Positions 22,755 to 31,541 of a stretch of 31,541 bases of DNA are shown in pieces (within the stretch, counting starts at the first letter, position 1; the number at the start of each line of letters is the position of its first letter). A program made the translations under genes and the position numbers. The notes beneath the pieces are model-generated. The model did no database searches, had not been told where the DNA came from, and saw nothing but the letters and a program-made list of their open reading frames with translations. The stretch covers positions 1-31,541 of the forward strand of contig JAQIWT010000148.1 in NCBI GenBank assembly GCA_034696485.1, read 5' to 3'. This stretch comes from Isohypsibius dastychi. Lineage: Eukaryota > Tardigrada > Eutardigrada > Parachela > Isohypsibiidae.

Positions 22755-23873
22755 TTAATGTTCAATTCGAAAGCCCTTCGCTTTGATACAGTTCAACATG
22801 GTATCGAGATATCCACCGTATAATTTGCTGCAATACTCTTCTGTACACACTTCGAAAAAGACTTTTGGGATCTGTTCCTTCAAATCCTCAAATGAATTAG
22901 GCGGATTCCGGCGGAAATATCTTTTCATCGAACCCCAGATGCATTCAATCGGATTTAAATCCGGTGAGCATGCTGGCCATGGATCCAGTACATCAATATT
23001 GTGAAGAGCGAACCAACAACGAGTGAAAAACGCCGTGTGACTTGAAGCTCCATCTTGCTGAAAAATCGGGGGATGAATAGGGTTCATAGCTTTCCCTTCC
23101 ACAATTTTTGGGAGAAGATGCTCTTCCAACATATCGATGTAAGACAAACCATTGATCTTTGTCTGCTCTGGCACAACTGCAAACGCAATCGGTCCCTGTC
23201 GACTGATGATGGCCCAAATCATGATCTTTTTTTTCGACTTGACAGATTTTCGTTGATTTTCAGGGTCGTATCGTTTGGAATTTTTCCTAATCCATACCTA
23301 ATTATAAATAAAATCTTTTTCATAATCATATTCTACAAATTACAAAATTATTTCTCGAGAACTCACCATTTTTCCATTAGCATTCATGTCCACCATCATT
23401 TCGTCGGAAAACCAGAGTCTGGACAACAGGAAAAGTTCTTTAGCAGTCCTGTGAAGTATTAGCAGGCAATATTCCACTCGTGCTTTTTTGTGTTTATCCG
23501 TCAGCTCATCAGGTACTTGCTTTACGTTCTTGAATTTCTTCTTCAATGCACGACGAACAGTTGACTCGGACAGACTCGATTCGGAAGAAGTGCTGAGTCG
23601 ATGAGCCATAATTTTCACTGGCGTGCTATTATCACCTTCCATCGCTTGCTCCAGGAGAGCTGAAGAGTCGAGGTTTGCCTTTTTCCTGGGTCGTCCTTTT
23701 ACTTTGGGTGTCAGAAGTACTCGAGTCTCTGCGTTCCGTGATCTCAACACCATTTGAACCCAGCCGCGAGATTTTCCAATAAACTTCGCAATGTTCCTCG
23801 TAGATCGGCCATCCTTGCGCATACGGTGAACCAGAACAGCTAGATCCACAGCAATTTCTTTCCCTCTCGCCAT
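22755..23873 (-). CDS. Tc1/mariner-family transposase
   Basis: DDE transposase for cut-and-paste movement. Exons 23873-23367 and 23297-22755, phase 0, joined over a 69-nt GTGAGT...TTAG intron, give 349 residues. The N-terminus has a helix-turn-helix-like part (MRKDGRSTRNIAKFIGKSRG), a GRPRKK hook typical of Tc1 DNA-binding domains, and a second basic helical part (SLSESTVRRALKKKF). The catalytic triad is visible: WFSDEMMV (first Asp), IFQQDGASSH (second Asp) and SPDLNPIECIWG (Glu). Thirty-five residues separate the second Asp from the Glu, one more than canonical DD34E Tc1, because of an extra Pro in LDPWPACSPD. No stops or frameshifts. The start is the only ATG before the helix-turn-helix. 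Confidence 0.92.
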
Positions 23874-24040
23874 GACTGAATCCAGCAGAAAATATCAAAC
23901 GAAGAAACGAAGCAAATCACCAGAATATCAAAATGAAACGAAATGGAACGAAACGAGACGAAACGTCCAGACCAAACAACCTCACGCTTCGTACATAGCT
24001 ACGTTGCAAGCGTGCACTTTACGTCAATCAGAGCGTAAAG

Positions 24041-24078
24041 GTGGATTGAACTTATTGTCGTTTCGACAACGTATAAGT
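24041..24078 (-). repeat. Right terminal inverted repeat
   Basis: The complement begins ACTTATACGT at 24078 and contains the 17-nt inner block at 24057-24041. It is followed outward by TA at 24079-24080. Confidence 0.85.
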
Positions 24079-24101
24079 TATCATTTCAACGTTCTTTGGG
24101 T

Positions 24102-24510
24102 CTACAGTTCATTGTATCTGGAAACATTTATGCGGGATGCCCAACAGAAAACAATGGATTTTGGAACATCGGAAGTTCTGAATCTGAAAGTTCTGAAAGT
24201 TCTTAAACTTTGAAAAACTTCCAAGTGAGTCCATACGTACGCCAAGACATCGGTCACATGTCGTCTGGGCTCTGCGCTGTTTGGGCTCATTTCATTTATT
24301 AACGAGGGAATCTGAAAATGGTCTAAAAGACCCCACTCACTTCCCATGTAATCGAAGTATTACAGTACTTTTATTCCGAAACTCCGGGAACGATAAATCT
24401 TCACGATCTGCTGTAACAAGAAAGTCGTTCACTTCGGTATGGCGGTCGTTAATGTCCAGTGAGTTCTGCATGAGTGTAGACAAGAAATCATCAAATCGTG
24501 TGGTGTTCAT
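24102..24510 (-). CDS. Hypothetical small protein next to the transposon
   Basis: Not recognised. A minus-strand ATG at 24510 opens 49 codons (exon 24510-24364; MNTTRFDDFLSTLMQNSLDI and so on, acidic, helix-like). A GTAATA...TTTCAG intron of 52 nt, the usual size here, joins it in phase 0 to 24311-24102, with a stop at 24104-24102, for 118 residues. The first exon and the start of the second look protein-like. The C-terminal part, with Arg-Thr-Phe repeats, comes from a short DNA repeat (GTTCTGAAA-like units at 24175-24207) and is suspicious. The stop is 21 bp from the transposon TA, so this may be the 5' piece of a gene cut by the insertion, a complete small gene or chance. It is divergent from the sulfotransferase across about 130 bp. 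Confidence 0.35.
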
Positions 24511-24641
24511 AGCAGTGTTCCCACTTTATTTGTCATAAAGCCGATAAGCTGGCCTTGCCTCTATGCGCTGGTGAAGTGAAAACCGCAGACAAGATTCAAG
24601 TGATCAACTGACGTTCTGTACAGATAGTTTTGGTTGTGCCT

Positions 24642-25888
24642 ATGCCGAAGAATATCATGGAAACAATCGCGGAGCAACCCGTGTTCAAATACAAGCACGG
24701 TGATCCAGAATTCCTGTGAGTACTCAGTCTTTACAATAATACACGAGGAAGAAATGTTTGGGTTTTAGGAAAGACTATCACGGGACGAAAGTTCGTTATC
24801 CATTTTACGACACATTGCCGGAAATCGAGAAATTCGTGGCAGACCCTCGAGACGTCATCATCACGTCTTTTCCCAAATCTGGTACGTTTTGGATGATGTT
24901 GCCACTTTTAAACCTAACTGTGAATTCTGAGAAATTCTATACAGGAACGACATTGATATCCGTGATCATCCATTTGATCCAAAATGATGCGGATCCAACT
25001 TGTTTGTTTGCCGGTCCCATGGAAGATACCATTGAGATGATGGAAATGTGCGCACCAAACGCTGACCCAGGAACGCGTCCAATCGATCGCATCAATAAAT
25101 GCGCTCCACCAAGAACTTGTGCCACTCACTTGGGATATGATGCTCTTCCCCAGAGTATTCGGGACGTCGCAAAGGTCACCCTTCTTATTCGCCTCGGATT
25201 TGCAGATTTCTTGTAATAATTTCTCCTAATAGATTGTTTACGTAGCTCGAAATCCAAAAGACACTATGGTATCTTTGCATAATCACTTTCGAGCGGTAGT
25301 TGGCGCAGGATTTAACGGTAGCTTGGAGGATACAGCTGAGGATTTCTTCAACAGTAATCGCAGTTTCATGCCGTACTTTGACCACGTGGTTGGATACTGG
25401 AAGAATCGAGAGAAACCGAATGTGTTCTTCACAACTTTTGAACGAATCTTAAAGGTAAAATTTTGTTTGATTATTTGACAGTGGCTCATTGGGTCAGTTT
25501 CAGGATTTCCGTAACGTTACAAAAGACTTGGCCAAGTTCCTGGAAAAGAAGCTGACGGAAGAGCAGTTGGATGTGATTGCTCATCACTGCAGCTTTGATG
25601 TCATGAAGAACAACGAGAACACGAATCGAACCCATCAAGTCAAAGCTAAGGTTTTGGATTCCAGCATCTCACCATTCATGCGTGCAGGTGGGACAGTTGC
25701 AAGTTTATTGTTCACGCCATGAAAACCAGAATAAAACCAGAATTAAGAACGTTGTTTTTGTAGGCAGAATTGGCAACTGGAAAGAACATTTCACGCCTGA
25801 GCTCGACGAACGTGTTAGCAAATGGATCGCAGCTGAAGAAAAGCGTTTGAGCGACTCGCTTGCTGGATTCCATTTTGAGTACGAGTGA
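24642..25888 (+). CDS. Cytosolic sulfotransferase
   Basis: SULT-type enzyme that moves the sulfonate of PAPS to small hydroxyl or amine acceptors; the acceptor is unknown. Exons: 24642-24715, 24769-24881, 24945-25174, 25233-25454, 25504-25687, 25764-25888, giving 315 residues. The 5'-phosphosulfate loop is TSFPKSGTT, the catalytic His is in CATHLGYDALP, the 3'-phosphate site is IVYVARNPKDTMVS, and the C-terminal MRAGRIGNWKEHFTPE matches the family RKGxxGDWKxxFT loop, with GN for GD. The length is slightly above the usual ~295. The intron inside the PAPS loop (24882-24944) is 63 nt, in frame and stop-free. An AATAAA lies 72 nt after the stop. The gene is convergent with the guanylate cyclase, the two stop codons being 97 bp apart. 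Confidence 0.92.
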
Positions 25889-25959
25889 ATCGAATGCTAC
25901 CCGAGCAAAATCAAACATGATGACATATTCTCGGCAGTCTTTCCAATGATTTGAGCCAG

Positions 25960-25965
25960 AATAAA
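25960..25965 (+). terminator. Polyadenylation signal, sulfotransferase
   Basis: AATAAA 72 nt after the sulfotransferase stop and only 21 bp before the stop codon of the opposite guanylate cyclase. Cleavage would fall close to, or inside, the cyclase coding exon. Confidence 0.6.
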
Positions 25966-25985
25966 ATGACACGAGAGAGTTGAAT

Positions 25986-28900
25986 TTATATTTGGTCATA
26001 CAGCCAATATGTTTTCATAGGTTCTTTCTCTTTGAGTTCAATAGTGTCACGAAACACGATCCTCACCGATGGAAAACTTTCCAGCAGCTTGGCAGACGAA
26101 GAGCTGATGTGAACTTTCCCTGGTAGACCATGACTGCACATCTGTGAGGCGGTTTGGATTGTGTCACCAAATCTGAATCACACAACGATATTGAGCGGCT
26201 GCTAAACCGGTCATCACACTGTTCTTACAAGCAGTACTTCAGCTTCCGAAACCCCAAAACTCCTGCAGCGCAGGGGCCTATTTTCATCAACAGCAAAAAC
26301 AACATCAGACATGTCATGTTTTCGACGGTGTTTACCTGAATGTATGCCAATGCGAAGGCGATCTCTCCAGTCTGAAAGGCAGAAGTCGCGTGCGAATTCG
26401 CGTCCAAGCGTCCAGGCGAAGCCACAAATTTGATGAACATGAGCTCCAAAATTTCTGCTCGGCACTCCGCTTGTGATCTAACAAAAACGCACCAGATTCA
26501 AGATGTATGACCATTTCACGGAGGACTTACTTTACCATAAAAGAATCAAGAACGACATCAGACTTTCGAACGTCGAATTCGATCATTGCAATTTCATACG
26601 CTGAATCCACAAACGTCAACAGGTTTGTGACAACTGTCGGTGTATTCTTCGCGGCGAAATCTTCAAATCCAACGAGGTCAGCTAGCATGACTGTGACGTC
26701 ATCAAATACTTCCGCGGTCATTGATTGACCATTTCTGAGTTTGCTGACAATTTGTCTAAATCAACAATGTCACGGATTATGAAATGTGGAAGAGCTAGCT
26801 TGACATCTTACGGTGGCAAACGCAGCTCGAGTATTTGATCACAGTTTTCCCGCTCCAGAGTCAGTTCGGCAGTCCGTCGCTCCACGAGATGTTCAAGCTC
26901 TTCTGCATGAACACTCAATCGCTGAAGAATCTCTTCCACGAAGCTACAGGGCTTCTCTTGTATGTCGCAGAAGCCACGAAGCAATTGGACCAACTGTCTT
27001 TCGAGTGATTGAATTGTCGGTCTGTCCGCGGGGTTGAAGTTCCAACATGTCCGAATGAGATTCCCGAATTCAATTGGCATAAACTCGGTAAAAATCTGCT
27101 CGTCCGTTTGATGGCTGGAAGTCTCGTTTTCGACAAATGGAAATGTTTCTGCGCTCAACCATGAAAGTCCACACTCGAAAATTCGGAACGTTTCTTACCT
27201 TCAACCGTAACATACGTCATCCTTTTCTGTTTGGCGAAAACTTCCCATAAAACCACGCCAAGCGAGAAAATATCCGCTTGTTGCGGATTGAACCGTGTTA
27301 GATCTGTTTCTGGTGCCATCCATGGACTACGTTCCCTTGGTTCTCGTGCCTGTTTCACGTTATAACAGTCCAAAAACGCGTCCGTCAGATTTTCGAAATC
27401 AAGCTGGGAAAGCTTCAGAGTGAAGAATTTATCCACCAAGCAGGTAACGCTGGAAATTTGTCCATGGCTCTTGAAGTTTGAAGAATGTATGAATCTCGCG
27501 CCCTTGAACGATACACCACTAGATACAAAACTGATGACACCCGTGTGTTGGTTACCTGCAGCAAGTCCTTGGCAAAAGAGACGGAAAATTCGTTGCTGAT
27601 TTCGAGGTCACTATCGAACAAGTCGCACAACGACCCTCGCTCAGCAAAAGCACAAACAAACGCTGGGAGATAAGAGAGATGGTACTCGAGCATGGTTATC
27701 CCATACAGTTGATTGATATTTATGTGGGTTAAGTCTCGCCACTAACAACATAATTCTTATAAAACAGACAGTTGGAAGATCTAAAACAGTGCCTGTGCAG
27801 GAATCTGCCCTTCTAGGCGAACCACTAGCACATATGGCCTGTAAAACAGGGTTGGTTCAAAGTGACACTCCCTGCACAGGCACTCCAAGGGCCCCACTTG
27901 AACTGACATTTAGAAAACGAAAGTAGTCCACTAACTTGCGAAAGTTTTTTGAACAGAGTCTGCTTCTTTTTCAGATCTCTTCCCAGATCCGTTGCATCCA
28001 CACGTTCCTCCCAGATGTTGAAGTTGACTCTCATCAGTGTCACGTGGACATATTTTCCTCTGCAAACAGCTGGACCTTCCAGCACCGACTGAAACCACTT
28101 CTTTCAACCAGCGCTCCGAGGTGAAGGATAGAAGTGGATGGTAACCTTGAATTTTTGCGTGGATCCTGACATTTCGCCACTCGACACCATGTTGATTTGG
28201 CTTGGCAGAACCAATCCCGTTTGATGACCGTCTGTCAACATCCGTAATTCGGAATTACCGATTGACCACCACAGCTCAAACATCATCGAGGAATTCAAAC
28301 AGTGCCTTCAACAAAACGCAATAGAAATAATATCGCGGTCATTCAAGATCGAATGAACCTGACGATGAGGATAGCGAATCCGATCATAACAAGCACCCCG
28401 ATGGCCAACCAGACTATGTTTCATTTTTGTGATATATGGTTCACCTAAATCAGTTAAGTCATACCTCATATCAAATTGTGTTGAGGTATGTACTTTTGTA
28501 CTCACTTTTTGTTTGACACCGAAGACTTTTGCCCTCAAATCCACACAATGGTTCGTTCCGCGGAGGCCACTCTGAAGGCCAGCTCAGGAGACCGGTTTGG
28601 GCCAGTCGACGCTCCTTGGCGATGTATGTGAAGAACGGCTGAAGCAGACAAAAGTTTTTGATGAATCGAACTGAACACATTGAACGCACTGACTTCGCCC
28701 AAAAAACCGGATTGATCAAACTGCCTGATGATTACATTCACTAGACGTTCGCCGAATGGATCGTAATAATACTCGCCAACGTCAATGGAAAACGACCGGT
28801 TGAAGAACTTGGTGCTCAGTCTCTTTCCATCGAGAACATCAAACCGCCCATCGTTCAGCAGCGTTTCGTTCAAGACCTTATGAATAATATAAAACCAGTA

Positions 28901-30394
28901 AGCCAGATTTTAACATTTAAATACGATCATCAAACTTGTGCCACGATTAAGACAGTTGCGTATCCAGAAACGTAAATCGGAAACGCCTGCCGTAAAGGTC
29001 ATCGTAGATTAATACTTGGGGAGACATAACAGTAATACTCCTTACATCATTATATTCTGTAATGTTGAATTCAATGAATGATCTCTGTTGAAACTGTTTT
29101 CTCAGCTCTTCTCTTCGAGGATATCCAGTCACTCTTATGTCATCCTCGTTTGGTTGGATTAGAATCAAAGAACCAAACGCTTGTCGAGCTATCTAGAAGA
29201 ACCAACGTCCATGAGAAAAACGAGAAATACCTATGTTTTCATGATGGTTACCTGGTCTTCTTGATCCAGATACTTCCATGTCAAGTTTCCAAAGAGAAAT
29301 GGTGCGGAGATGACTTCATATGCCATGTATACCTTTGCGAAAACCCGTTAAATTTCTGAACAACAACTGTCAACAAAAACTCATGTACGTGTTGCCCGCC
29401 GGTCATATTTTCCGCAGCGGCTTTAATCTAACAAAAAAAACGATAAATTTGTTGTAATGACCGGCATTTCATACCACACGACACTACTACCATCAATTTC
29501 CGCAGCCCGAGAGCATCTCCGAGATAGATTAAAACTGCAGCAATGAAAACTTGGTCAGACTAAATATACCCTCGTGGCTTGAAAACGTGATATTTACTCC
29601 GGCTGACTCCTTGAAAGTCTTTGAGCAGCAGCTTCCAAGATGCAGATCGCGCCTTGATGGTACGCGAGTATACGATAAACGTCGAGGTTTGCTCGAGCAG
29701 TGCGTGCAGCATGCCACTGAAATATCTGTATCCGGCCACAGAGTCCATGTCAAGAACGATGAACACTGTTGTCCATCCGTAGCGCTCCAGTAAAGCGCGG
29801 AACGTATCCGCGTACACAGGAAGCGAAATGAGGGATGTTGACAAATAAGACGGACTCAGATCTTTCTTGCGTATCAAGGGGTCGGTCACAACTCTATTCG
29901 ACTTGAGCGGTAATTCTTGATTCGACTATTTCGAGTTTACTCTTACGTCGTGAAGAGCAGGATGTTCCATTCTCGAATCATCGGAGTTATGGTTGGTGTT
30001 TCGCTACAGCCTACCGAGCAACGGTCAAAGAAAGGTCACAACATCTGTTGTGAAATTTCTCACCAGGGTTGATCAGAATGGTCAGATTTTTAGATCCTGG
30101 GTCATCCATTTTGTTTCGGTAGTACCACTGGGCCAACACCGCCGGTGCAATCTCCGAGAACTCCGGACAGTTTTTGACGGGTAGTAAACTTGTAAGACGA
30201 GTCAGCGTGAACGTCAGCTGGTGCGCGTATTTGGCTTTGGCTTGAGCCACAGCCACCTCTAAGGGTGGGGTGTTGTAGGCCATTGATGGTAATTGTCCCG
30301 GGTCAACTTGACCCATAGTAACAATGTTCACGTGCTGTACTGTGATCACTTGGCCGAGAATGGAAAGTAGTAGCGTTATGTAGAGTGGCGACAT
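25986..30394 (-). CDS. Receptor-type guanylate cyclase with a degenerate catalytic site
   Basis: Single-pass receptor of the natriuretic-peptide-receptor type. Twenty exons: 30394-30064, 30010-29947, 29893-29598, 29534-29491, 29427-29389, 29332-29252, 29192-29046, 28986-28936, 28876-28694, 28638-28506, 28413-28359, 28305-28146, 28088-27936, 27741-27556, 27502-27199, 27148-26812, 26755-26536, 26477-26336, 26277-26229, 26172-25986. They give 1053 residues, the family length. Order: signal peptide (MSPLYITLLLSILGQVITV); ligand-binding region (GCSETPTITP, LLERYGWTTVFIVLD); WPPRNEPLCGF juxtamembrane; TM WLAIGVLVMIGFAILIV; kinase homology domain (VHVT replaces VAIK, so the ATP Lys is gone; FKSHGQISS; PWMAPE); coiled-coil linker; cyclase. 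Metal Asps remain (LADLVGF, VVLDSFM). The catalytic Asn and Arg of VNTASRM are both Gln (IQTASQM), and the guanine-binding Glu is Asp (KSDVVLD). Loss of activity is inferred. Confidence 0.88.
27788..27884. repeat. Foldback repeat inside a guanylate cyclase intron
   Basis: Arms at 27788-27801 (AGTGCCTGTGCAGG) and 27871-27884 are perfect 14-nt reverse complements with a 69-nt loop; weaker pairing continues inward. The host intron (27742-27935) is 194 nt while other introns of this gene are mostly 46-60 nt, so the foldback may be a small inserted element. No clear target duplication was seen. Confidence 0.6.
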
Positions 30395-30492
30395 CTGAGA
30401 ACCGACAAGAGAATATTCGGTTTGGATCAATTGAGTTGAAGGCTAAGCGAACGAGAGAATTTGATATGGAGAATCGTAGAACTGAAGAATAC

Positions 30493-30666
30493 CGCTAGGT
30501 TGTTCGGAGAAGTTCGTCCGCCCGGATCACGGGTAAGGTTTGACAAATTGTTGGTCATCGAAACCGCTTGTTTCTGCTCTTCGAAGAACCACAATATAAA
30601 CGCTGTATAACTCAGATAAAGGAGGGCCAATCTCCTGAATTTTAAATCGTACGTATCAAAAACCAT
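30493..30666 (-). other. Possible alternative 5' exon of the guanylate cyclase gene
   Basis: An ATG at 30666 opens 58 codons ending at a GTATTC donor in phase 0. A TTCTCAG acceptor directly precedes the ATG at 30394, also in phase 0. Splicing would add an N-terminus with its own hydrophobic stretch (LALLYLSYTAFILWFF) ahead of the signal peptide. It may be a 5' UTR exon, an isoform or chance; the ATG at 30394 remains the simplest start. Confidence 0.35.
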
Positions 30667-31541
30667 GTCCTCTCATATACGGGAACCACGTGTTGAGGCA
30701 GGAAGTTTTTGACCCGTGAAAGTTAAATTACAAAATTAAATACTTCTCACCTGAATAATGGAGTGGGTTCAACAACCGAAGGTCACATGGAAAGAACGGA
30801 CAACAAACCGCAAGCCGACCGGGTTACTTGAAAAACTGCCGCTCCAAATAATAAGCCGAATAGAGTAATTTGAATATCATTCCTTGGTGGAAAAACAGTT
30901 GTAGAAAGTCAGAGTTACGATGAAGAAAGCGACACAAATTTCTCCACTGGGAGCTAAACGCAGAGCTATTTAATTATAAAAGCGATACATTGTAATTACA
31001 GATTTAAGTGACGATACCCGGGAAAATCCAGGTTGCGTGTCAGTTGGGATAAAGCAGAATCCGGCGCATTAAACATCTGCGCGTTTGCGGACATGTGGTG
31101 TTCCAGCGGGTAAGATCTGGGAATAAGCGTCCTGCAGCTTGCAAGATCTTCATACCTCATGCCTCATTACTGCGGAACACTATCCGCAACGCGTTAATTA
31201 CGCCGGCACTACTCTAATTCTTTACACACGTCCGCCATCCTATCTATTTCAGAGCCAACACGCTTACAAAAAAAACTTTTCAGGTAATTAAACAGCGACG
31301 CGTTTGATATCCGAGATAATATGCCTCTTGGCTGGATGATCTGCAATGCGCGATTGCAAAAACTGAGCTTATCTTTGAAGAAAACAAGGATAAAGAGGAC
31401 TTCTTAAGGGGGTACAGTTTTTCCTGTGATTGTACTAATTTCTTATTCTTATGGATACGTATACGCACTGACGGGCGAGGGGTCCAGACTTCTCGGGGGT
31501 GGGGTCCGGCACGACCAAGCGAACACGTTACCATGCGGGGC
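30667..31541. other. Gene-free right flank
   Basis: No supportable gene. It should contain the promoter of the guanylate cyclase. A minus-strand frame of 84 codons (31280-31534) lacks features and reads as chance. GC content rises in the last 100 bp. Confidence 0.45.

Larger units (their letters stand above)
22617..24078 (-). mobile_element. Complete Tc1/mariner-type DNA transposon
   Basis: A 1462-bp element bounded by imperfect terminal inverted repeats and flanked by TA dinucleotides (22615-22616 and 24079-24080), the target duplication of the IS630/Tc1/mariner superfamily. Each end starts ACTTATACGT, and both share an inner 17-nt block (22633-22649 and the complement of 24041-24057); the spacer differs by 5 nt. 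Inside is one uninterrupted transposase gene on the minus strand with a single short intron. Nothing about it looks decayed, so it is young or still mobilisable. The orientation is given as that of the transposase. Confidence 0.9.

Noticed and set aside
23930-23970. GAAACGAAA-like short repeats as a microsatellite
   Set aside because: Units are irregular and few; they lie in the 5' untranslated part of the transposon and need no separate explanation.
24313-24341. GTGAGT...TTTCAG as an intron of the small gene near the transposon
   Set aside because: It would be only about 29 nt and leads straight to a stop; the 52-nt alternative from 24363 matches local intron size and keeps the frame.
29341-29388. 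Reading exon 5 of the guanylate cyclase straight through into the next exon
   Set aside because: The frames do not agree and a stop intervenes; a GTACAT...GCAAAG intron of 56 nt restores the frame.

Overview
The window is nuclear DNA from a compact, intron-rich animal genome. Genes are packed on both strands, most introns are 50-70 nt with GT-AG ends, and the products are metazoan: rhodopsin-type receptors, a PDGF/VEGF-like factor, a receptor guanylate cyclase and a chitin-binding cuticle-type protein. The chitin-binding protein and the small, divergent receptors point to an ecdysozoan invertebrate, most likely a tardigrade; that placement is inference. No bacterial operon, CRISPR array, rRNA or tRNA was seen. 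Exons were joined by hand from splice sites and reading phase, with homology used as a guide.

Left third (1-12300): an orphan GPCR (761-1773, +); a small secreted six-cysteine peptide with the cysteine spacing of CS-alpha-beta defensins (3005-3313, -); a seven-exon SLC35F3/F4-like transporter (3669-5287, -) head-to-head with a nine-exon dihydropyrimidinase (5915-7909, +); an intronless PPM1G-like PP2C phosphatase (8182-9207, -); and a second orphan GPCR (10640-11822, +) that shares an intron position with the first.

Middle (12300-22400): a mitochondrial-type bifunctional MTHFD (12315-14295, -) is divergent from COG1 (14769-17667, +). COG1 is convergent with a phospholipid scramblase (17873-18876, -) that carries an apparent frameshift. 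A TATA-driven secreted chitin-binding protein (19971-20643, +) faces a PDGF/VEGF-like growth factor (21154-22402, -) that lacks exactly the two cysteines used for inter-chain disulfides.

Right third (22400-31541): a complete Tc1/mariner element with terminal inverted repeats, a TA target duplication and an intact transposase with one intron (22617-24078) sits just upstream of the growth-factor gene. Then come a doubtful small gene (24102-24510, -), a cytosolic sulfotransferase (24642-25888, +) and a 20-exon receptor guanylate cyclase (25986-30394, -). The cyclase keeps its metal aspartates but has lost the catalytic Asn and Arg, so it may be a pseudo-cyclase.

The genes do not form one pathway; the order looks like ordinary dense animal gene packing with several shared divergent promoters and closely spaced convergent 3' ends. 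The strongest leads are the degenerate cyclase, the cysteine-depleted growth factor, the defensin-like peptide and the intact transposon.
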